Shown here piece by piece: positions 42,716 to 52,500 of a stretch of DNA of 64,000 bases. The DNA comes from an uncultured Lachnospiraceae bacterium. GTDB lineage: Bacteria > Bacillota > Clostridia > Lachnospirales > Lachnospiraceae. The notes beneath the pieces are model-generated. The model was not told the DNA's origin. It ran no database searches and saw only the letters and a program-made list of their open reading frames with translations. Each line of letters opens with the position of its first letter. Positions within the stretch are counted from its first letter, which is position 1. Location: assembly GCA_902775895.1 (NCBI GenBank), contig CACYNO010000002.1:1-64000 (forward strand). The letters are read 5' to 3'. The position numbers were made by a program, and so were the translations under genes.

Positions 42716-43686
42716 CCTGCTTCCTTTAGGATCCTGCGCATATTTGCATTAAAGATCTCGTTAAAATCCTCTTTATATACCGGCATATTCACATCCATGG
42801 CGCCGAAAAGGGTATCCACCGCTTCTTCCGGTATAAATCTTATGATATTCTGAAGTATCTCGTTATTCTTAAATATCTGGTCATCATATCCGTCCCTGTC
42901 ATCGCTGTCTTCCTTCTGTGAAAGCTCATCCATTTCATAATAATATCTGCGGATCTCTCTCCTTAACGCTTCAGAAGAAGCAAGCAGCGTATTCCCGTCG
43001 GCGGAGTAAATATTCTCATCGGTTAGATTGGAGTAATCCCTGTATCCTCCTTCAGAGGGCCCGAACTCACCGTCTTCCATATCTTCGGGGAAAACTGCAT
43101 TATAAGCCATTCCCTCCCTCTTATAAGTATAGGGCTTAATAGGACAGGCATTTCTTTTTATAGCCTTAAGATATTCGATCCCCAGAATATTGTTGGGAGA
43201 TGACAAAAGAGCGTGGAGCGTATCCTCATCCATAATGTTCAGGCTCTGGATAGCGTTTCCCCTGGCCACGGGAAATGACACCCCCGTCTTAAGTTCTTTC
43301 TTTAATGCCAGCTGATACTTATCCGGCTCACTGGCAAGAACATCTGCCACATAATCCAGATCCCTGATCGTACCACTTTCAGAGCCAAATGCAATACTGT
43401 CTACTGACAGGGCATTTAACGTAAGGACCCCGCCGGTGGCAAACTTTTCCGCACTCCCGAGGGCAAATCTGACCGGAAGTTCCACCACAAGATTCACCCC
43501 GCAGTCCACAGCCATACGGGCTCTTGTATATTTATCCACTATGGCAGGCTCCCCGCGCTGGGCAAAATCCCCGCTCATTACTGCCACTGCCACGTCGGCT
43601 CCGCTAAGCTATTTGGATCTGTTCAGGTGAAAAATATGTCCGTTATGTAAATGGTTATATTCGGTTATAAGTCCGACTGCTTTCAT
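42703..43686 (-). pseudogene. tmcAL: tRNA(Met) cytidine acetate ligase TmcAL (YlbM), broken
   Basis: TmcAL makes N4-acetylcytidine at the wobble base of elongator tRNA(Met). The reading starts at ATG 43686 (MKAVGLITEYN) but meets an in-frame TAG at codon 31 (NRSK-stop-LSGADVAVAVMSG), where relatives have glutamate. The nucleotidyltransferase motif is also changed (NHLHNGH for the usual NPFHNGH). Downstream the frame is open to 42703 and matches the family well (SGDFAQRGEPAIVDKYTRA; LVVELPVRFALGSAE) but ends at about 327 codons, shorter than the usual 400 or so, where the IS3 fragment begins. Both a nonsense mutation and a 3' truncation are thus present. An internal start at 43593 could still make a headless protein. 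Confidence 0.85.
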
Positions 43687-43769
43687 ATCTGTCCTCTCAA
43701 TCATAAAAAGAATATCAAAAAGATTATATCACATTTACAAAGGTTTAACACGGTAAATGTTCTTAATTG

Positions 43770-44558
43770 TCAAACCGTTTTTTCTTTCAGTGCAAATTTA
43801 AGCCCCACTCCTACGATAAGCGCGCCTCCGATGATATTTCCTGTCGTTACCGGGATAAGGTTGTTTACAATCATGCTTCCCCAGTTTACCGCCCCTGCGT
43901 CAAGCCCGTATTCAACGGATGTAAATATCGCTGCCGGTATAAAATACATATTGGCCACACAGTGCTCATATCCGCTGACAACGAATAATGCGATGGGAGG
44001 AAAAATAACCAATATCTTTCCTGCGGCACTTTTTGCAGAGACCGCCATAAGAACCGTCAGACATACGATGACATTACAAAGAATGCCGCGCAGAAGCCCT
44101 TCCGCAAATGTCAGGGATACCTTTGCCTGTGCCACACTAATCACATATTCTGCAAAAGCGTTATCATACAGAGAATAGGCATGACCGTAAGTCAGGATAA
44201 GAACAACGATGATACTCCCCACGAAGTTGCCTGCGTATACCACGCCCCAGTTTAAAAACATACGTCCTATGGAGGCTTTCCGGTCTGTCACACTCATTAT
44301 AAGCATATTATTTCCTGTAAAAAGCTCGGCACCTAAAAATGTAACAAATATAAGTCCCACGGGAAACATCGTAGCGCTTGCAAGTTTCCCAAGAGACGAC
44401 CACGGGATACTTAAAGGCGCGATAAGATTCCCCGTTGCACCTAGCGCTATAAAGATACCGGCAAATATAGCCAGTATGAACATCTTTAATACCGGACGGT
44501 TAAGTTTCTTTACCCCCGCCTCAGAATAAGCTTTTATAGTCTCTGCTGGTAATAACAT
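43770..44558 (-). CDS. Formate/nitrite transporter (FNT family)
   Basis: A 262-residue pentameric-channel protein with six helices. Family hallmarks: LPAETIKAYSEAGVKKL at the start, GTGNLIAPLSI-like ATGNLIAPLSIPW, FPVGLIFVTFLGAELFTGNNMLI (FNT motif), WGVVYAGNFVGSI, GILCNVIVCLTVLMA and GNIIGGALIVGVGL at the end. Such channels export formate or import/export nitrite or hydrosulfide; formate export fits a mixed-acid fermenter. I chose ATG 44558 with AGGAG upstream. It looks intact although it lies between pseudogenes. Confidence 0.9.
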   Translation of the reverse strand: MLLPAETIKAYSEAGVKKLNRPVLKMFILAIFAGIFIALGATGNLIAPLSIPWSSLGKLASATMFPVGLIFVTFLGAELFTGNNMLIMSVTDRKASIGRMFLNWGVVYAGNFVGSIIVVLILTYGHAYSLYDNAFAEYVISVAQAKVSLTFAEGLLRGILCNVIVCLTVLMAVSAKSAAGKILVIFPPIALFVVSGYEHCVANMYFIPAAIFTSVEYGLDAGAVNWGSMIVNNLIPVTTGNIIGGALIVGVGLKFALKEKTV

Positions 44559-44713
44559 ATCTCTCTCCTTGATCATGTACTAAAAAAGGCACCGGTCAGG
44601 CTCACGCAGGACTAAACTTTGGCAGTCTGATCAGTGTCTTTTAAAATATATGCTTGATGATAGCAATTTACAGACAATAAAGCAATAAAGAATTTTTTAA
44701 CTTTTATACAATG

Positions 44714-45301
44714 CTACGGGCGACAATCACCACATGACTTTAATGAAACTGATACAATCTCATGTGTATTATTAATCCTCCATGAAAAAAAACTATCTCC
44801 CAATCCTCTGCTTAATATCATTTCTGTACCATCTTTAACAAATCTCCCGGAAGTGTACTTCGGCATAAAACCCTGATCCGGTGCGTATAATGCTCCTATA
44901 AAAGGAAGTACAATCTGCCCGCTGTGTGCATGACCTGTAAAAATCAGATCGTATCCTTTTTTGGCATATTCTTCTTCCTCTCTTTTTGCGCGGAGCCCTT
45001 TTTCCGTACGGGCTGTTAATGCCTTTCCTCGTTTGCGAACATTATTTGTATCCTTCGTTGAAGAATAATAAACTTTTCCGAAATATCCGTTTTTTTCAGA
45101 ATATATTTGGTAAGAGATGGGTATTTCCTTAGAAAAAAAGTATAAATCTGCGGAATTATAAACTCCCTCTTTCGCTTCATTGAATTGAAAATTCTTATGT
45201 GTGATTGTTTCGTAGTAAACAATTGTCTTCTTTGAAGAAAAATCCGTTGTCTTATCTTCAAATGAGGTTTCCATTTTAAATAATTTGTTCATGGTAATCA
45301 T
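44714..45301 (-). pseudogene. Chimeric ORF: metallophosphoesterase C-terminus joined to an unrelated N-terminus
   Basis: The 195-codon frame is made of two parts. From about residue 110 onward it matches the C-terminal third of YkuE-like membrane-type metallophosphoesterases (AKKGYDLIFTGHAHSGQIVLP, the GHxH metal motif, then GMMPKYTSGRF-like GFMPKYTSGRFVKDG and ILSRGLGDSF). The phosphoesterase N-terminal motifs (D-x-H, GD, GNHE) are absent. Residues 1-108 are A/T-rich, lysine-rich and unrecognised (FSSKKTIVYYETITHKNFQF). The part could not be catalytic; it is most likely a product of deletion or recombination in this decayed zone. Confidence 0.65.
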
Positions 45302-45710
45302 CTCCTTTTTAGTTTATTGGAATAAAAAACTCTTTCTTTATCCCTCATTAGTTTGTTCGACCTCATAAAAAAAAAGAGCGTTTTTTTTATTTTTTTTAAA
45401 AAAAGTATAATGTATATACAAAAAAACTCCTGTAAAGTAACAATATATTGAATTATTTTGAAAAAAAGTAACAAACTATAAATGAAAAAACCTTGTTGCT
45501 CTCTTCAAAGAAAAGCTCCAAGGTTTCAAAAAAAAATTATTCTTTTCTACTTTTTAAAAACACGGAAATTCCCGACAAATCAGGGGGTTTTTCCCCGTTT
45601 TTCAGATGAAAAATTGTCGTACATTGTAAATTTTTAGGGTCAATATTGGGTCAAAAAAACAAAAAAAAGTCCCAAAAGCCCCTATTTAAGGGGGTTTCGA
45701 GACATTGGCA
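45302..45710. other. Gene-free A/T-rich stretch with a terminator-like hairpin
   Basis: 409 bp with no gene. It has long A and T runs, an inverted repeat AAACCTTG/CAAGGTTT (45487-45526), the doubled GGGTCA sequence (45633-45651) and, just after the guaA pseudogene, a hairpin CCCCT/AGGGG (45679-45694) that on the minus strand is followed by CTTTTGGGACTTTTTTTT, a probable intrinsic terminator of guaA. Confidence 0.6.
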
Positions 45711-46303
45711 TTATTCCCACTCTATCGTCCCCACAGGCTTCGGTGTCAGGTCGTAAAGCACTCTGTTTACGTCCTTCACCTCTTTTGTGATACGCTCTAC
45801 TATCCTTCCCAGCAGATCATAGGGTATCTATTCTATGGTGGCGCTCATGGCGTCCACGGTATTTACCGCACGGATTATCACGGGATATGCAAAGCTGCGT
45901 TTGCCGTCATCAGATACACCCACGGATCTGAAATCAGGTACTGCCGTGAAGTACTGCCACACTTTACCTTCAAGTCCCGCCTTTGCAAATTCCTCTCTGA
46001 GGATGGCATCGGACTCACGGACTGCTTCAAGTCTGTCGCGGGTAATTGCTCCCAGGCACCTTACCCCAAGACCGGGACCCGGGAAAGGCTGGCGGTAAAC
46101 CATGCTGTCGGGAAGACCAAGGGCCTTTCCCACCATACGCACCTCATCTTTATATCTTTGATAAGAAGTGCCGCCACCACCGAGGAGTCAACGCCTCCTG
46201 ACAGCGCAAGGAGCACCTTTTTATCCCCCACCTGCGCCTTTTCTTTTTCCACCTGCTCTGCAATGAAGCTTTCCGCAAGCTCAGGGGTATCTATTCTTTT
46301 CAT
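45711..46303 (-). pseudogene. guaA: GMP synthase ATP-pyrophosphatase part, broken
   Basis: GuaA amidates XMP to GMP. The frame starts at ATG 46303 ([20 protein letters not shown]), where the ATP-pyrophosphatase domain of GuaA begins, and has the P-loop [10 protein letters not shown]. After LLIK it jumps to [15 protein letters not shown] in another frame: about 115 codons are missing, and an AAAGAT repeat at the junction suggests a small-repeat deletion. The rest ([17 protein letters not shown] onward) is well conserved but has an in-frame TAG (SATIE[13 protein letters not shown]) at a position where relatives have glutamate, before the usual end GTIEWE. A glutaminase domain is absent. The essential activity must be encoded elsewhere. 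Confidence 0.88.
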
Positions 46304-46365
46304 GTCTTCCTTATCATAAAACAACACCAAATTGGGTTTACCGAATAAATAAAATGGACACAGAA

Positions 46366-46402
46366 AAACTCCCCCGCAGCATCACGCTGCGGAGGAGCTT
46401 TT
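46366..46402 (-). terminator. Terminator of the giant adhesin gene
   Basis: On the minus strand, CTCCTCCGCAGCG-TGAT-GCTGCGGGGGAG is followed by TTTTTC. The stem is long and G/C-rich. It lies 125 bp after the stop codon; the structured stretch 46418-46529 comes in between. Confidence 0.9.
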
Positions 46403-46417
46403 AAACACAATCTTATA

Positions 46418-46529
46418 AATCTGCTTAGGTTAATATGTTACATGCAAGGCACTCGACTGATCAGCTGTGATGAGTCCCAGCGCCCGGCTTGGGTTTACCA
46501 AGCCCTGGTTTACGGGTTACATGCAGATT
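46418..46529 (-). other. Structured sequence in the 3' region of the adhesin transcript
   Basis: AATCTGC (46418-46424) pairs with GCAGATT (46523-46529), closing a region that contains two further stems: GGCACTC/GAGTCCC (one mismatch, 46448-46477) and the perfect GGCTTGG/CCAAGCC (46486-46504). TTACATGCA occurs as a direct repeat at both sides (46438 and 46517). The result would be a multi-branched RNA between the stop codon and the terminator. I do not recognise a known RNA family. Confidence 0.45.
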
Positions 46530-49500
46530 AAGCTACATTATCATCAATGTTCTTTTTGCGTCTGCTTCTTACCGCAAGACCGGTAATGGCTGCAGCAACA
46601 GCTCCCGCACCGATAAGGAATATCCAAAGGGTTCCTGAACCACCGGTGTTTGGAAGTTCGACTGCGATAGGCTCGTTCTTATAACTGAAGTGGAAACCAT
46701 ACCTGTTAAAGCTCACTTTACGCACACGACCTGAAGCTACAGCTTCGGAATCTAATTGTACGCTCAATTGTGTCTTAGAATTTGATGAGTTTCCTGTGTT
46801 TGATCCACCTCCGGTATTAGATGAACCACCTGAAGTTGTCGGAACCAATCCTGTTCCTTTCTCAAGCAATATTCTGCACTGCATTCCATCCGTCAGTACA
46901 TTTACAGGCACCCATTTATTCTCATCAGAGCTCCATGTCTGTATTATAACATTTGCAGCTTCGGACGCATCAAGTGTACCTTGCAACGTTGTATGGCCCA
47001 AATCATATGGATCAACTTGATATCCATCGTCATATCCTGTCATAGTATTAATAACATACTCCATACCAGACATATAAATTGTATCATTATATCTGTTTAA
47101 AAGAAGTTTTCCGTTACTATACTGCCAGGACGCTTTTTCACCCAAAATGGATTTATGAGAATAAGCACTTGAATGAGCTGTATCTTCATAATAATCCTGA
47201 TATTTATAGCCTCCTTCGTCCCATTCGGCTTTCGCTGCGTGTGCATTATGCATTGGGTACTTATCATACATCGTCTTACCAATAACCAATATTCTTGTAT
47301 ATCCTTCACTATCCGTATAGGTAAGCTCTGAATGCTCATTCACAGTCCACACTTCATTTCCATCTTCAGCGTTTTTGAACGTATCGTATTCTGACACTTC
47401 GTATCCCGTCAAAGCTACATTTCTTTTACCTTGTGTATGTACCAACGCACTGTACGTTTTATCTTCCGTTCCGTCTGTGTTCTGACCATTCTGATTTTCA
47501 TCGTCTGAATTATCATCAGAATCAAGATCTCCTGTGCTATCACCGCCTGAAACTATAACTTTTACAGGCTCACCAATCGTATAATACTTTGGAGCCTTAG
47601 TCTCAACCAACCAGTAGGTTCCGGCTGTAACACCTTCAAATTTATACTTTGCACCTTCAACCCAAACACTTGGGTATCCGCTGGTCTCTGCTGCTCTCTT
47701 TGCATTCTCAGCATCACTTGCCTGTACAAGTTTGAACTCAGCGTATTTATCATCTGATACCTTGTTAATACTCATCGGATCACCGGATTCATCTACTTTT
47801 TGAATAGTAAGATCAGCCAGCGGCTCGTTAGTGATAGTCACTTTAGAACGTGTTACCTCATATTGATTATCTCCAACACCGATTAAGTTTTGGTATTTAT
47901 ACAAGTTATTCGTTGATTGTGGTATATACAGATATAAGTGCTTGTCCTTAGCTACTTCATCCAAGTTTGCATCATGAATCCTGGATATGAAAGCCCGATA
48001 AGCTTCATGCAATCTTCCTTTGTTTGGTCTGGCAGCATCATTCCTTGCATCCAATGCAAATACTCTTTGCTTTTTTTCTCTGAAATTCTTATTGTTATAA
48101 TCTCCATACCAATCAGAATACTCGAATACAGCACACTGGGTTATCCATATGAACTCTTCGTCAGAAATACCAAATTCATTTTTGAAATTCTTTGAAGTCT
48201 CAGTTCCGCTACCATATCCCCACAAACTGATTGCAATCAATCGCTTGTATAACGTCGCTGTATCTTCGTTTCCTAATCGGATACTACCTGATGTTATATA
48301 ATTATTGTTTACAATATAGTTCTGTAAATCAGTTCCATTCTGAACTAATATTTTCTTATATTCTATAGGATTATAATAATACTGATTCGAGTAAACATTC
48401 GGACCCTGTACAGGATAATTTATACAAAATGCAGGTCGTGTTATACCTGAACCCCTACTTGTCTCTAAATAATGTACCTGGGAACCAATATAACCACCGT
48501 TACTTGCATCGTACTTCGAAGATGCATAGTAGGTTGTATTATCAACAGTACTTGAAGTTACATTGGTTACAGATCCCGACACCATTTGCGTAGAAGTATT
48601 GATAAATCCACTAACATTCTCTTCTCTGATACGATAATTAATAGCTCTGTCAACCTCACCATTATCATCATAAATGTATTTAGGAAGACCAGTTATTGTA
48701 TCTGTCCATGTGTCTGAATCCAGAGAAGGTTTATTAATAGTATGCTGTTTATAGTCGCTAAACTGACCTGCTTCACCATACTCATCTGATTCAATGGTTA
48801 TTGTAATACTATCAGGTCTTTCTCTGACTACTCCGTTATCATCCCACTTTTTAACTATCTCAATCTCTGTAGTTATAGTATCATTCTGAACATTTATAAC
48901 AAACGAATTATCAGAGTCAATACTTACTTTTCCATTAAATGTATTGCTGATATCAGATATACTTCCGTCATTGTTAACCTTAAACGTAAACTCTATTGTT
49001 ACATCGTTACCCTGATTGTCTTTATTATAATAACCTTTAGGTGGATTTGTTTCCTTAATGTAGTATGTTCCAGGCTCTAATACGTCTCCGCTTGTATGAT
49101 AAGCTCCGTTTATGCCCATGAATATTTCACTTCCACTTGCATTGTTCCTTCGTAATTCGAATTTTGCTCCGGAACGATCATGTCCGTTCTTATCCGTTTT
49201 TCTGATAACAACTTTGTGGAGCTTCTTAGTATTGTAAATAGTTCCACCATCTACGAGATTACCATCGGTATATTCGTCCCTAAGACTAAGCCGAACAACT
49301 CTCTCGGCATTGTTCTTAGATACTATGACATAGTCTCCGGCAGAGGTGATCGCAGTTGTCAGGTCATTGACGCTTACGCCTTCCTTATAAAGACCGTAAT
49401 CTCTCTCTCCGGCTGCAACATCAATGCCACCGAATTCCTTAGTGTTATAAACGAAACCATTCGGATATCCGCCTTTATAATCTGCTCCCATCTCGGAACC

Positions 49501-52500
49501 AAGGGTCTTTCCGTCTTTACCTTCGTAACCCTCTTTGTAAATGGAATATGTCGCTTTATCCGGACTGCTTGCTATATGGTATATTTTCACCTTTCCGTCA
49601 GCGCTTTCGAAATCAGCATCAAAATACATTCCTTCATGTAAAGAGTCAAGGTCCAAACTAACATCAACCGTTTTAGGCGTACTGCCAAAACCGGTATCCG
49701 ATGTATAATTGTAACCCCAGTACTTATCGTTTACATATAATCCGCCTTTTTGGGCATAGTCCGTGCGAAGTTTCGTATCTACAACAGTTACATCAGCCGG
49801 ATTAGCTTTTCTACACCCTCCACCAGGATGACCATCTCCACCACCAAGATTATCTGACACGGAAAGTATTTTCCTGTCTACACCTTTTCCGATAACAATT
49901 GTGTTGTCATGAAGCTTTGTATTACCGTACTCATCCTTGAGCTGTTTTTCAATCTGCGCAGCTAACCCGTTAGGAGACTGCGTCGCCGTGTTACTGTAAG
50001 ATACATTGTAATATTTAAAGAAATCCTTAACATTATTATTAAGAGTATCACTGGTTTTCAGGTACAAAAGGTTCTCACTAAGAGTATAATTCTGATATAC
50101 AAACTCAGGTAACTCTTTTGTTCTAATAGTCCACTCGTTACCGTTTCTTTCGATGGTAAATCCGGGATCGGTTATTGTCTCATTTCCGAGTTTTAAAGAA
50201 AGTGCATTTTTAAACGCATTTATAATAGTTTGATTTGTCGGTGCCGCAGCTCCGTCACCTTCCCATTTCTTGGTGAATTGAAGTGCTTTAGTCGGCGGTT
50301 CAACCGTTACCGTATTAGTCTTTTTACTCTTGGTGATACCACCTCTGTATTTTACTTCATAAGATGCGCGGTTACCGATACCGTCATGGAAAGCATTGTT
50401 GGTACCGGTCACGGGAATATCCGTCTTGAACGGCTCAACAGTAACACCTTCACCTACTTCAACCCAATTGATATTCTCATAGCCAACCTCAAAGACACGG
50501 CAACGATCCAGGATATAATTTGAATTTCTGGAATCATCATGCTCACCTGTCCAGCATGCAAGGAAATACTTGCCGGCAGGTAAATTGCTGAATTTGCCGG
50601 AATTTCTGTTGAAACCAACCGCCCAGCCAGTCCCGTCTTCATTACTTGTAGGGCCGGGAAGTCTCCCGGTGCGATATACATATTTATTCTCTATGCCAAA
50701 TTTATCAAGTATCTCATCTGTTAATCTACCGCTTGTTATCTCACTTTTTCTACATGTCACTCCGGATCTGTCACTTGTCCAAGCATCAAAATACTCTAAA
50801 GAATAAAGTCTGTAGTAATATCCATTATCCGGGTTATAGGAAGCAAAGCCTTCTATCTCATAGTCTCCCGTTGTTGTATAAGTCACGTTAGCCCTGTTCG
50901 GAGTCAAATCTTGTACAGCTTTTTCAGTTATTATCTTATTTTCAACATCGCTATAATGTTCCGGCTTGATCCTTGCGTTAAATGTCAGCTGTATCCACTT
51001 ACCTTCCATATCTGCGGTAACAGGAATACTTGCAGATATCACCTTGTTGTCTATATTGACAATACTGGTATCAAGGTCTTTAACAAATACATTTGTCTTG
51101 GAAACGGTACCTGTACCATCACCGGTACCGATATGATTGTTACCATCCTCAGCACTGCTGTCATATACAACTCTGAACATATGGTTGCTTGCGTCAGCAA
51201 TAGTAAATGACTTAACAACCTCTTCTTTGTAGACGTTTGTTCCGCCACCGGTTCCGGTGCAGCGGACAACCACATATTCACCTGCCGGAAGCTTGCTAAG
51301 GTCAACATTTAACTTATTATTCGACATTCCGAATTTATCATTATCAGATATTGTTACTCTGGAATAGCTGCCACCGTCTTCAAATCCTATGGAATTAGAG
51401 GAATCTTTAACCTCTGCATCAGCAAATGCAACATTATTTGCTGACGGTTTTTCATTTCCTTTTCTGTAAATATAATACTTATATCCGTAGTTATCAGGTA
51501 TGTCATTAAGTTCAGCAGGACGTGATGCACCGTTTACCACAAGCTTTGAAGCATTAAACTTATCGCTGCTTTGTGCATTCCCGTCTATATCAACAAACTC
51601 AAGCCACTCAACTAAAGTATCACTTATCTCAACAGTCTTTGCACTTTCAGGAACGTACGCCAAAATATCATATGTAAATACAGAATCAAATCCCGGGAGG
51701 GTTTCGTCTACTTTCTTATTTACATATTTCTCAACCGTAAATTCTTCAGGTTTTTTATTTTTAAGAGTTCCTGTCTTTAAGCCACTGATACCGGTATTAT
51801 ATTTTTTGAGTGTTGCAATCGTGTTAGTACCTGTTCTGTCAGTAAACTTCTTTTCAGTATATGTATTAGTAATAGTTACGTCTGTTGGTAACAGATTCTT
51901 ATCATCTACAACATATTTAGCTTCTGTGAAATCTAGTACGATCGGATCTGTATGACCGGTCACAGCTGCTTTGTTTGAATTAAGAAGATAATATGTGCCG
52001 TTTAAGTAATTTACGAGATTGATGGTTCCTGATGATGCACTGACCGTCTTCATAAAATAATAATCATTTTCAGAAAGTCCGTTGATAGCGGTAATTCCCA
52101 GATCACCTAACTTCTTAGGTACACTGTAACTTCCGTCGCTTTCCGTAAAATTGAAGTCTCTATCAGTTCCGGCATCAGCTTTCTTAAGTAAAATATAATT
52201 ACCGTTGGTAAGACCTGTTATACCATAATTCCCCGTCGGAGTCTCTTCTATAGTAAAGTTCCACTTAACTTTAGCTTTTGTGCCGCTGCTAACGCTTGCA
52301 AGTTCACTCCATATAGGATCAAGAGACGAAGCCGTCTTATTGTTTCCGTAAGTTAAGACATAAGCGGGCACAGACACCGTATGAGAGTTACCGTTTGCAT
52401 CGGTATACGTGAAGTGAGAATCACCGTAAGGCAGAGCTATCTTTGCTTTGTACGGCTCTTTCTCATATACCATAAGAGCCTGATCATCGTTATTTTCAGC

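Noticed and set aside
42703-43686. Reassignment of TAG to glutamate, suggested by TAG at Glu positions in tmcAL and guaA
   Set aside because: Both genes have other disabling lesions, and no intact gene in the window shows an in-frame TAG at a conserved position.
45711-46303. Programmed frameshift or stop-codon readthrough in guaA
   Set aside because: The internal gap removes about 115 conserved codons, which neither frameshifting nor readthrough could restore.
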